This document shows positions 1 through 5,700 of a stretch of 11,198 nt of DNA, in pieces (within the stretch, counting starts at the first letter, position 1; each line of letters starts with the position of its first letter). Location of the stretch: the NCBI GenBank assembly GCA_014730055.1, contig WJIV01000188.1, positions 1 to 11,198 on the forward strand, given 5' to 3'. A program made the translations under genes and the position numbers. The stretch is from Candidatus Bathyarchaeota archaeon (GTDB lineage: Archaea > Thermoproteota > Bathyarchaeia > TCS64). A model generated the notes under the pieces. It was not told the origin of the DNA. It saw only the letters and a program-made list of their open reading frames with translations, and made no database searches.

Positions 1-7
1 GAAGAAA

Positions 8-289
8 ATGTTACACGTATATCTTTTTAACTGGAATGGCACAAACAAGGAACTAGAAGACTATTGTAAAAAAGTAAAAACAGCTTGCGAGAAAAATGGT
101 ATAACATACAAAGGATGTTATGGACCGCCACAAGATCCATACAACTATGTTATCTATATGGAGAACGAGAAACTATCCCCAAGAGAACCAGTATACGATT
201 CCTTCACACCAATATGGAGTGAATCAGGAGGAAAACCTCCCCAGATGGGAAACATAATCATGAAATACTATGTACATACGGGAATGTAA
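8..289 (+). CDS. Small protein of unknown function (93 aa)
   Basis: An open frame of 93 codons starts at ATG only 7 bases into the window, so its promoter and any earlier start cannot be judged. The N terminus (MLHVYLFNWNG) has the hydrophobic beta-strand pattern seen in small alpha/beta ferredoxin-like or dimeric barrel proteins. A lysine/glutamate-rich helix follows at about residues 14-30, then a GCYGPPQ turn and a second strand (YNYVIYME) near 46-52. The C-terminal third is rich in proline, glycine and tyrosine. There is no signal peptide or membrane segment. I do not recognise the family. Codon use and amino-acid composition look like those of a real soluble protein. A T-run about 20 nt after the stop fits a terminator, and the next gene is convergent. 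Confidence 0.6.
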   Translation: MLHVYLFNWNGTNKELEDYCKKVKTACEKNGITYKGCYGPPQDPYNYVIYMENEKLSPREPVYDSFTPIWSESGGKPPQMGNIIMKYYVHTGM

Positions 290-307
290 TAGCAAGCAAA
301 ATCGAAC

Positions 308-318
308 CTTCCTTTTTT
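308..318 (+). terminator. T-rich terminator after the first gene
   Basis: The stretch CCTTCCTTTTTTTG lies about 20 nt after the stop codon of the 8-289 gene and before the end of the convergent dehydrogenase gene. Runs of T without a strong hairpin are the usual archaeal intrinsic termination signal. The call rests on base composition and position only. Confidence 0.4.
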
Positions 319-385
319 TGTAAAAACCTTTCAACAAAAAGAAATGAGTCCATTACAATAATGAATAAAATGCGCGTGTGTGTCT

Positions 386-1339
386 CTAGTTTACGATATA
401 TAGAGGTTTTTCACCCTTCAGGAACCTACTTATATTATCAAATCCTTGAGCTGCCATTCTCATCATAGCCTCCGGAGTGACAGAAGAATGAGGTGTCATA
501 CAAACATTCTCTAACCCAGTAAGACTTCTATCGGGAGTAAAATCGGTACCAAAACCAAAAAGCCTCCCACAATCTAGTGCATCAAACACTGCCTCCTCAT
601 TAACCACTTCTTTTCGGGATGTATTTACAACAACAGCAGATTCCTTCATCTTGGAAAGCTCATCGTTACCAATTATATCTCTTGTCTCATCAGTCAAAGG
701 TACATGAATGCTTAGAACATCTGATTCCTTGAGTAATTCATCAAAAGAACGATAACCAACATCTAAGGCAGCCTCCTCAGACGGAGTTAAGCGATTCCTC
801 TTATGATAAATGATGTTCACTTCAAATCCTTTAGCTTGTCTTGCTACCTCTTGTCCTATAGACCCAAGACCGAGTAGTCCAAGTGTCTTTCCTCGTAGCT
901 CATATCTGGGAGGGTATCCTTCTCCTTTCCATGCATTCTGAACTGTCTTGGTGTACATGAGTGTGGCCTGTTTTAGAGTCATTAGTATTAGCATGATTGT
1001 GTGTTCAGCTACTGAGATTGATGGCCAGCCAGGGTTATTAGCTACAGGAATCTTTAATTTTGAAGCAGTTTCGAGGTCAATATTATCATAGCCTACACTT
1101 AGGAAATGGATAAACTCAAGATTCTTTGCAGCCCTAAGCATCTTTTTATCTATTATTATTTTTCCTGGAAATGCAATGAGTAGATTGGCCTCTTCTAGAG
1201 CCTTTTTGGATTCTATGTCATCTGGTTGATATTTCTTAACTTTGAACTCTGATGAGTCTATTCGTTTTGAAAGGTTCGAGACATAATATCCTTCTGGAGG
1301 CCCATTCACTGTGATAATCCTGTTCTTCAATGGATTCAC
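386..1339 (-). CDS. D-isomer-specific 2-hydroxyacid dehydrogenase family protein
   Basis: A 317-aa protein of the NAD(P)-dependent D-2-hydroxyacid dehydrogenase family (phosphoglycerate, glycerate and hydroxypyruvate reductase type), cytosolic, normally dimeric. These enzymes reduce 2-keto acids to D-2-hydroxy acids or run in reverse. The order is typical: catalytic half-domain (about 8-105), Rossmann domain (about 106-285) with GLGSIG at 157-162, then return to the first domain. The catalytic Arg is R242 in NTSR and the catalytic His is H284 in TPHSS. The usual Glu of the DVFxxEP motif is not seen; the matching place reads GTDFTPDRS, with Asp270 nearby, so activity or substrate may differ. 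The length is normal for the short (no ACT domain) class. The start is GTG at 1339, but TTG at 1330 lies 20 nt after a TTTATCC box, matching the spacing of other leaderless genes here, and may be the true start. The exact substrate cannot be read from sequence. Confidence 0.88.
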   Translation of the reverse strand: MNPLKNRIITVNGPPEGYYVSNLSKRIDSSEFKVKKYQPDDIESKKALEEANLLIAFPGKIIIDKKMLRAAKNLEFIHFLSVGYDNIDLETASKLKIPVANNPGWPSISVAEHTIMLILMTLKQATLMYTKTVQNAWKGEGYPPRYELRGKTLGLLGLGSIGQEVARQAKGFEVNIIYHKRNRLTPSEEAALDVGYRSFDELLKESDVLSIHVPLTDETRDIIGNDELSKMKESAVVVNTSRKEVVNEEAVFDALDCGRLFGFGTDFTPDRSLTGLENVCMTPHSSVTPEAMMRMAAQGFDNISRFLKGEKPLYIVN

Positions 1340-1388
1340 TCATTATTGAAGGATAAATCTTTACTATTAAAGATATTTAATGATAAAT

Positions 1389-1985
1389 TTATTCACGTAG
1401 TAGCCAGTATCCTGTCATACCTAAAACACTATCCTTACAAATCAACCTATACCCTCGCTTCACATAGAAACCAGCATTAACAGACGTAAAAGTCTCAAGA
1501 TAAGAGGGAACACCATCAAGCCTTTCGAAGTAATCCTTCATGAGCATCGAACCAATACCCTTCCCCTGATACTCAGGTAATACACCAAAAGGACCCACAT
1601 GACTATGAGGTGTCTGCAAGTCATGTTTCTTCATAGTCATCAACCACCATTTCCTACGTAGGTCTGCTGGTAGCTCCCAGACCTGTTTGCTTGTTACTTG
1701 TTCATATTCTCCTTCATCGTAGGCTAATTCTTTGAAAAGACCCGTACATGGGAATGACCTTATGAAACCAATTATCCTATCACCATGTACTGCAACATAG
1801 GTTTCTTGTGGGTTGATGGTATACATCTGGATTAGCCCTTGTTCTCTGGTTTGTCTTGCTTTTTCACTGTTTGACTGAATTAGTGCTACTGTTAATGGGT
1901 CATTTTGATACGCATAACTATCTACTTTAGCTACTGTTATAGCCTCTGATGGCTTCATACGCCTTATTTCAAGATCTAAAACCAT
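1389..1985 (-). CDS. GNAT family N-acetyltransferase
   Basis: A 198-aa protein of the GCN5-related N-acetyltransferase fold. The acetyl-CoA pyrophosphate loop is QGKGIG at residues 140-145, inside the conserved strand-helix segment VGPFGVLPEYQGKGIGSMLM. The preceding core strand is YVAVHGDRIIGFI (63-75), and the C-terminal FYVKRGY (173-179) is the typical GNAT Tyr/Gly end of the fold. The insertion between residues 80 and 125 is longer than in minimal GNATs and probably shapes the acceptor site. The acceptor is unknown: small amine, antibiotic or protein. The ATG at 1985 is preferred because a TTTTATCC box ends 23 nt upstream, giving a near-leaderless mRNA. The gene lies upstream of the dehydrogenase on the same strand, separated by about 50 nt, but each has its own TATA-like box. 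It diverges from the cupin gene. Confidence 0.88.
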   Translation of the reverse strand: MVLDLEIRRMKPSEAITVAKVDSYAYQNDPLTVALIQSNSEKARQTREQGLIQMYTINPQETYVAVHGDRIIGFIRSFPCTGLFKELAYDEGEYEQVTSKQVWELPADLRRKWWLMTMKKHDLQTPHSHVGPFGVLPEYQGKGIGSMLMKDYFERLDGVPSYLETFTSVNAGFYVKRGYRLICKDSVLGMTGYWLLRE

Positions 1986-2008
1986 ACAATGAGTTAATGG
2001 TTAATTAA

Positions 2009-2021
2009 GGATAAAATTATC
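2009..2021 (-). promoter_or_regulatory. TATA-type box before the 1389-1985 GNAT gene
   Basis: Read on the minus strand the sequence is GATAATTTTATCC. Its last base is 23 nt from the ATG, so transcription would start at or next to the start codon. This is the right half of the 18-bp box found elsewhere in the window, but the TAATCGA half is not conserved here. The same AT-rich patch may also serve the divergent cupin gene at 2056. Confidence 0.5.
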
Positions 2022-2055
2022 TGTGCATGGTCCTAGTTGTATGTAGAGGATTATT

Positions 2056-2421
2056 ATGGTCAAGTTGAATGGTGAAGAAGTGGAGTGGAAAAAAGCTCCT
2101 AACTTTGAAAATAATGTTCAGAGAAAGATAATTTGGAAGGACGAGGAATCGGGAGCATTGTTTGCCTTAATGAAGATTCCAAAGGGAACGCTTATTGAAG
2201 ATCTTCCGCATTGTCACCCTAAATCAGGGCAGATTACTTTCCATTTATCTGGAGAGGCTGTGTTTCCAGATGGTTCTAAGCTATCTATTGGTAAGGATGA
2301 TTATCGTTTCAGTTATTGTCCAAAAGGAGAAATGCATGGACACTTGAAGAAAGGATCCAAGATTCTCGAAGACATCATCTATCTCCATTATTGGGATGGG
2401 TCTGATGAATGGGGAGAATAG
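2056..2421 (+). CDS. Small cupin-domain protein
   Basis: A 121-aa single-domain protein matching the cupin beta-barrel pattern. Motif 1 is PHCHPKSGQITFHLSGEA, with metal ligands H52 and H54, Gln59 in the place where many cupins have Glu, and the G at 66. The strand FPDGSKLSIGKDD (70-82) and motif 2 with PKGEMHG (H94) complete the fold. Four-ligand cupins bind Fe, Mn, Zn or Ni; with one Glu replaced the metal site may be altered. The family ranges from dioxygenases and isomerases to sugar-binding proteins, so the reaction is not predictable. The start ATG is preceded by AGAGGA about 5 nt upstream, a plausible ribosome binding site, unlike the leaderless genes nearby. It is followed after 18 nt by the 2440-2691 gene and the two probably form one transcript. 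Confidence 0.75.
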   Translation: MVKLNGEEVEWKKAPNFENNVQRKIIWKDEESGALFALMKIPKGTLIEDLPHCHPKSGQITFHLSGEAVFPDGSKLSIGKDDYRFSYCPKGEMHGHLKKGSKILEDIIYLHYWDGSDEWGE

Positions 2422-2439
2422 AGTAAGGAAGCGTAGTAA

Positions 2440-2691
2440 TTGAGTCAAGTTGAAGTATCATACAATGAGATGGAACAGAGGGTAATTGAGGAATTAGAGA
2501 AGCATCCTCATCTATATTTAGCTACATCAGTTGATGACTTTGTCACAGTTAGGCGTATGGGGTTTGTTAATGATGGTTTGAAGATTTGGATGGTTACAGA
2601 TGAGTTGAGTAGAAAATATGAACAAATAATGAAAAACTCACGAGTAGCAATAGCTGCAGGAAACATCCCTTCTATTAACGTGGATTTATGA
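2440..2691 (+). pseudogene. Truncated pyridoxamine 5'-phosphate oxidase-like protein (flavin-binding split barrel)
   Basis: The 83-aa frame starts at TTG 18 nt after the cupin stop. It resembles the N-terminal half of PNPOx-like FMN-binding split-barrel proteins: an opening helix (EQRVIEELEKHPHLYLATS), the first strands (FVTVRRMGFVNDGLKIWMVTDE, about 34-55), then SRKYEQIMKNSRVAIAAGN (58-76), where family members continue into another strand and the second half of the barrel. Family proteins are usually 120-150 aa, so 40-60 residues are missing. The stop TGA is the first three bases of the 18-bp promoter-like box at 2689-2706, whose other end is the stop of the convergent GNAT. The gene therefore appears cut at this box. 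It could be a degenerate remnant or, less likely, a shortened working protein. Confidence 0.6.
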
Positions 2692-2706
2692 TAAAATCAT
2701 CGGTTA
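2689..2706 (-). repeat. 18-bp promoter-like box, copy at the junction of two convergent genes
   Basis: On the minus strand this reads TAACCGATGATTTTATCA, 16 of 18 matching the consensus TAATCGATGATTTTATCC. Its first three bases are the TAA stop of the 2704-3246 GNAT gene and its last three are the complement of the TGA stop of the truncated 2440-2691 gene. No convincing gene lies downstream on the minus strand, so this copy appears to be an orphan promoter. Confidence 0.6.
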
Positions 2707-3246
2707 AGGTTTTTTCCATTCTTGTTTTAGAATAGCATACATTAACGAGTCTCGGTGTTCTCCATGGATTATTACGTTTTCTCTTAGATGCCCTTCATAT
2801 TGCATCCCAATTTTCTCAAGAACCCGCCTCGAAGCAATGTTCTCTGGATCACAAATTGCAAAGATTCGATGAAACCCTAAATCATCGAAACCAAACCCAA
2901 GAAGCCCCAACGCTGCCTCAGTGGCATAACCCTTACCCCAATAATTCCTATTCAAACAATACCCTATGTTCCCAACTAAGTAATGAGGTTGAGTGATCCT
3001 TATACCACATCCTCCAATGAGTTTATTTTCAACTGGCAGAATTATTCCCAGTTCATAGCTCTGTCTAGGATCCTGGGATTGTTGTGATTTTGTGTATTCA
3101 ATGAAACTTCTAGAGTCTTGTTCCGTGTTTGGTCCAAATGTGAGGTATTTGATTACTTGGGGATCTGTTGCATATTCTTGAATATCCGATAAGTCACTAT
3201 ATTCCAGGTCTCTAAGAAGTAAACGCTCAGTCTTTATCTGAACCAT
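2704..3246 (-). CDS. RimJ/RimL-type GNAT acetyltransferase
   Basis: A 180-aa protein starting MVQIKTERLLLRDLEYSD, the typical opening of the RimJ/RimL-like GNAT_3 group (TxRLxLR). The group includes ribosomal-protein N-terminal acetyltransferases and many small-molecule or antibiotic acetyltransferases. The acetyl-CoA site is NYWGKGYATEA (W-G-K-G-Y-A), and the C-terminal NIASRRVLEKIGMQYEG is the strongly conserved segment after it. The open frame continues upstream to 3405, but the extra 53 codons are a translation of the tRNA-like repeat. The ATG at 3246 begins the domain exactly and lies 22 nt after a TTTTTATCC box. The gene should therefore be annotated from 3246 as a leaderless mRNA. Its TAA stop is part of the 18-bp box at 2689-2706. 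The acceptor substrate is unknown. Confidence 0.88.
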   Translation of the reverse strand: MVQIKTERLLLRDLEYSDLSDIQEYATDPQVIKYLTFGPNTEQDSRSFIEYTKSQQSQDPRQSYELGIILPVENKLIGGCGIRITQPHYLVGNIGYCLNRNYWGKGYATEAALGLLGFGFDDLGFHRIFAICDPENIASRRVLEKIGMQYEGHLRENVIIHGEHRDSLMYAILKQEWKKP

Positions 3247-3266
3247 ACAAAGACTTAGTGGTTTGT

Positions 3267-3349
3267 GAGGATAAAAATTTCGATTAATAAAAATGGGGAA
3301 TTGTTTGCGGGAGATATCTCCACATGTGGTAGGGTTCGAATCAAACTCC
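3267..3349 (+). repeat. tRNA-like/promoter repeat, copy A
   Basis: One of three dispersed copies. The first 76 bases match copy B (5422-5497) at 68 of 76 positions without gaps. Bases 3269-3286, read on the minus strand, are the box TAATCGAAATTTTTATCC, which drives the 2704-3246 GNAT gene with 22 nt to its ATG. The right half has an acceptor-like strand GCGGGAG at 3307-3313, the perfect palindrome GGAGATATCTCC at 3310-3321, and the T-loop-like GGGTTCGAATC at 3332-3342. The 3' acceptor strand is decayed to CTCC. The D and anticodon arms of a tRNA are absent. In gene orientation all three copies have the same order: tRNA-like half, box, gene. Confidence 0.8.
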
Positions 3350-3393
3350 TTGGCTAGAAATGCGACGGGTTTGACCTTAACCAGATTAAGTGA

Positions 3394-3411
3394 GGATAAA
3401 ACCATCGATTA
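3394..3411 (-). repeat. 18-bp promoter-like box, overlapping the stop codon of GNAT 3409-3891
   Basis: On the minus strand this reads TAATCGATGGTTTTATCC, with the leading TAA being the stop codon of the upstream GNAT gene. The matching bases of copy A lie 125 bp further along the minus strand, so the tRNA-like unit there is flanked by two directly repeated boxes. No start codon occurs at the usual 22-nt distance, so this copy either is an orphan or would start a short non-coding RNA of about 85 nt ending at the T-run before the next box. Confidence 0.55.
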
Positions 3412-3891
3412 GTTTAGTTTTTTTGTGTATAATACTAGTTCCATACCATGAGGATTTACTACTGTACCTTCTTTTGTGAACCCATCACTTTCATACAACC
3501 TTATTGCCGGAACAAGAGAAGGATCCGTATCCAAACTAACCTTTTGCGCCCCCGTATTTTTCACCTCATGTATAAATCGATTCAGCAAGGACCTGCCTAT
3601 TCCTTGTCCTCTATATGAATCCTTTACACCCATAAAACCGAGCCAAGCGGCATCTTCTTGGATGTTACCCCAAACAATACCAGTCACCTTCTTATTCTGG
3701 TACGATAGGAGGAGTACATTGTTCTGGTTTTCCAGTTGTTCTTCCACGTACTTGTGGAATTTTGGAGTTGACGCATCTTCTATTTGTTTTGAAACATAAT
3801 CATTGGGTAGTATATCGTAGAGGGTTTGGAAAACATCTATGTAGCATTGGATGAAGTCATTAAGCTCTGAATGAGATATATTTCGAATCAC
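3409..3891 (-). CDS. GNAT family N-acetyltransferase
   Basis: A 160-aa minimal GNAT protein. The acetyl-CoA loop is RGQGIG at residues 94-99 within GFMGVKDSYRGQGIGRSLL. The following strand VSLDTDPS (118-125) and AIRLYESDGF (129-138) are the usual distal half of the fold, giving the closest likeness to generic ribosomal-type or small-amine acetyltransferases. The start is GTG at 3891, which lies 22 nt after the TTTTATCA box at 3914-3931. That box overlaps the stop of the decarboxylase gene, so the two genes are packed head to tail yet this one has its own promoter. The neighbourhood suggests an amine made by the decarboxylase as a possible acceptor, but the sequence does not prove it. A plus-strand frame inside it is a shadow. 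Confidence 0.85.
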   Translation of the reverse strand: MIRNISHSELNDFIQCYIDVFQTLYDILPNDYVSKQIEDASTPKFHKYVEEQLENQNNVLLLSYQNKKVTGIVWGNIQEDAAWLGFMGVKDSYRGQGIGRSLLNRFIHEVKNTGAQKVSLDTDPSLVPAIRLYESDGFTKEGTVVNPHGMELVLYTKKLN

Positions 3892-3913
3892 GAATATTGT
3901 AAGGATTATATGA

Positions 3914-3931
3914 TGATAAAATCATCGATTA
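3914..3931 (-). promoter_or_regulatory. 18-bp promoter box of GNAT 3409-3891, overlapping the decarboxylase stop
   Basis: The minus-strand sequence TAATCGATGATTTTATCA gives a BRE-like purine patch followed by TTTTATC. It ends 22 nt before the GTG start. The TAA at its left end is the decarboxylase stop codon. It is one of six copies of the box in the window. Confidence 0.6.
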
Positions 3932-5380
3932 TACTGCTAGTTCTGATGCTATTTCCTTAATCTTATGATACAGGAAATCAAAGTCCTCTTTTCTGCTTCG
4001 ATGATTAACATTACAAGCCCGCAACATATATTTTCCTTTCACCGTAGTATCACTAATCATCCAAAGACTGATCTTCCAAAGCTCACCCAGAATCATACGG
4101 TTAAGCTTCTCCAACTCACCCTCAGACAACCCATCCTGAATATACCTAAAACAAATAACATTAGAAGCCACAGGCGCAGTAACCTCCATAAAAGGATCCC
4201 TCTCAACCAAATCAGCTAGATACCTAATCTGTTCAATATTTTGTTGTACCAGATTACTATACTTATCCCTACCATATGCTCTAAGCAACATGTAAGCCTT
4301 AGAACCCCAATCAGGTCTAGAAAGAGGCAGAGAAAAATTCAGAATATTGTATAACGCATCACCCATCTCCTCCATACCCGTCTTTAGGTACTCAGCATCA
4401 TGACCATAAACAAAAGTACTGAAATGAGCTACCCTGTCCTGAACAAGGGTACAGCCAATCGAGTAAGGCATATTCATCCACTTATGCAAGTCAACAGCCA
4501 ATGAATCAGCACGTTCCAGTCCGTCGGCAAGGTGTTTATGAGTCTCAGAAAGTTTAACCCATGCACCAAAAGCACCATCAACGTGGAACCAAAGATCTTC
4601 CCTATCACAAAGATCAGCTAAAGCATCTAGATCATCGAATGCTCCTGTATGCACAGTTCCAGCACTACCTATTACACAAAAAGGGTGTAAGCCATTTTCT
4701 CTGTCACGGTGGATCTCGTCTTCAAGTTTACTAAGGTTTATCTGATGTTTTTCATCAGTTGGTATCCACCTTAAGGCGCCATTACCTAATCCCAATAATT
4801 CAACTGATCTATCTAAGCAGTCATGTGCTTCTTCACTGCAATACAGAGACATTGGACGGGGAACGTTCTGCATTCCCTCAGTCTTCATATCCACCTCCGC
4901 CTTGGCGTTACGGGCAACGGCTAACCCTGTGAAATTTGCCTCAGAGCCACCGCTAACAAATACTCCGCTTGCGTCCATGGGGTATTCTAGCAGTTCTTTG
5001 ATCCAGTCTATTGCGTGATGATTTACAGTCATCATAGTTGCTCCGGTGGTTGAGTTCATGCCACTTATGACCATATCAGTTAACATCCCGAAAGGTGATC
5101 CTGTGCCTAATACCATTCCCCAAAAGTCTGGTCTGATCCATTTTAACGTGTATGGGACCATATGTTCCTTGAAGAGCTCATAGACTTTTTCTTCACCTTC
5201 ACCTTTTTCAGTTAGTGGTGTTAGCAGGGTTTTCATTGATTGCTCTGTAGGGAACATAAAAGGTTGATCTCTTATATGTCGAAGATATTCCATGGTATCT
5301 TCGAGCATTCTATGACCTAGTGTCTTCATTTTATCCCAATCTTCTGGGTCAAGGGTCTCTTTCCACTCATGACTCAACAT
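3929..5380 (-). CDS. PLP-dependent amino-acid decarboxylase (aromatic/glutamate decarboxylase family)
   Basis: A 483-aa group II pyridoxal-5'-phosphate decarboxylase, fold type I, cytosolic, probably a homodimer. It would remove CO2 from an amino acid to give an amine. Visible landmarks are the phosphate-binding segment SGGSEAN (143-149), the cofactor-stacking His186 in SEEAHDCLDRS, Asp268 in HVDGAFG, which binds the pyridine nitrogen, and the Schiff-base Lys300 in DLHKWMN. The length matches aromatic-L-amino-acid decarboxylase (about 480 aa) rather than the longer glutamate or the shorter archaeal MfnA tyrosine/aspartate enzymes. The substrate (aromatic amino acid, aspartate, glutamate or other) cannot be fixed. 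The ATG at 5380 is forced because a stop lies just upstream in frame. Copy B's TTTTATCC box lies 43 nt before the ATG, giving a leader of about 20 nt. The family is common in bacteria, so transfer is possible. Confidence 0.92.
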   Translation of the reverse strand: MLSHEWKETLDPEDWDKMKTLGHRMLEDTMEYLRHIRDQPFMFPTEQSMKTLLTPLTEKGEGEEKVYELFKEHMVPYTLKWIRPDFWGMVLGTGSPFGMLTDMVISGMNSTTGATMMTVNHHAIDWIKELLEYPMDASGVFVSGGSEANFTGLAVARNAKAEVDMKTEGMQNVPRPMSLYCSEEAHDCLDRSVELLGLGNGALRWIPTDEKHQINLSKLEDEIHRDRENGLHPFCVIGSAGTVHTGAFDDLDALADLCDREDLWFHVDGAFGAWVKLSETHKHLADGLERADSLAVDLHKWMNMPYSIGCTLVQDRVAHFSTFVYGHDAEYLKTGMEEMGDALYNILNFSLPLSRPDWGSKAYMLLRAYGRDKYSNLVQQNIEQIRYLADLVERDPFMEVTAPVASNVICFRYIQDGLSEGELEKLNRMILGELWKISLWMISDTTVKGKYMLRACNVNHRSRKEDFDFLYHKIKEIASELAV

Positions 5381-5421
5381 ATTTCAACTCTAAGAACTGT
5401 GTTTTTTATTAGTGACTAAAA

Positions 5422-5509
5422 GAGGATAAAATTTTCGATTAATAAAAATGGGGAATGGTTTGCGGGAGCTATCTCCATGTGGGGTATGGTTTGAATCCCA
5501 CCTCCCGCA
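5422..5509 (+). repeat. tRNA-like/promoter repeat, copy B (most intact tRNA-like fold)
   Basis: Bases 5424-5441, read on the minus strand, are TAATCGAAAATTTTATCC, the promoter box of the decarboxylase. The right half can fold like a minimal tRNA. GCGGGAG (5462-5468) pairs perfectly with CTCCCGC (5502-5508), followed by A5509 in the discriminator position. Directly inside the 3' strand, GTGGG (5479-5483) pairs with CCCAC (5497-5501) around a loop holding TTTGAAT. The abutting of the T-stem-like helix and the acceptor strand is tRNA geometry. The D and anticodon arms are replaced by about 10 nt. The ends resemble archaeal tRNA-Leu (GCGGG...CCCGCA), so a truncated tRNA origin is likely. Confidence 0.75.
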
Positions 5510-5561
5510 CTTTTTCAGCTGTGAAAATGTATAGGTCATCCCACGAAGGCTATGATCTAAG

Positions 5562-5579
5562 TGATAAAATTACAGCATT
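5562..5579 (-). promoter_or_regulatory. Possible second TATA-type box upstream of copy B
   Basis: On the minus strand this reads AATGCTGTAATTTTATCA, sharing TAATTTTATC with the 18-bp box. It lies 138 bp from the promoter box of copy B, paralleling the 125-bp spacing at copy A. It could start a short transcript through the tRNA-like half. The evidence is weak. Confidence 0.3.
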
Positions 5580-5667
5580 TTAAAAAATAGGCTTATTGAG
5601 TTATTAATATATATCCTTAAAAATCACAGAAAGAAGTTATTTTGATGTTCTAATAGTCCAATTAATC

Positions 5668-5676
5668 TTTATATAA
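5668..5676 (+). promoter_or_regulatory. TATA box of the 5701 gene
   Basis: TTTATATAA lies about 25 nt before the TTG at 5701, in the place expected for a leaderless archaeal mRNA. The rest of 5510-5667 shows no gene or structure beyond the possible second TATA-type box at 5562-5579. Confidence 0.5.
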
Positions 5677-5700
5677 AGTATATATAATGAGATAAGAATA

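Noticed and set aside
2545..2667. Minus-strand ATG 22 nt downstream of the box at 2689-2706, antisense to the PNPOx-like gene
   Set aside because: It gives a short frame of about 40 codons with no protein-like pattern. The plus-strand frame shows clear family likeness, so the antisense start is taken as chance.
3247..3405. N-terminal extension of the RimJ-like GNAT gene up to an ATG at 3405
   Set aside because: The extra 53 codons translate the tRNA-like repeat, and the GNAT_3 domain begins exactly at the ATG at 3246, which also has a promoter box 22 nt upstream.
2689..5509. Integron gene-cassette array (single genes, GNATs, hairpin-forming repeats)
   Set aside because: No integrase gene is visible, the repeats lack paired GTT core sites, and they sit upstream of genes with promoters rather than downstream as attC sites do. 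The likeness is kept only as a general cassette-like idea.
5422..5509. A functional complete tRNA gene
   Set aside because: D and anticodon arms are absent, there are only about 10 nt between acceptor strand and T-arm-like helix, and T56 replaces the invariant C of TTC. An intron cannot account for the missing arms.
5390..5539. Minus-strand 49-codon frame (MTYTFSQLKK...) whose ATG lies 22 nt after the weak box at 5562-5579, sharing SRK.FPIFINR.FYP with the read-through of copy A
   Set aside because: Most A/B differences in this frame change the amino acid, and copy C has a stop and a frame change, so conservation is at the DNA or RNA level and not for a peptide. The start spacing is probably chance.
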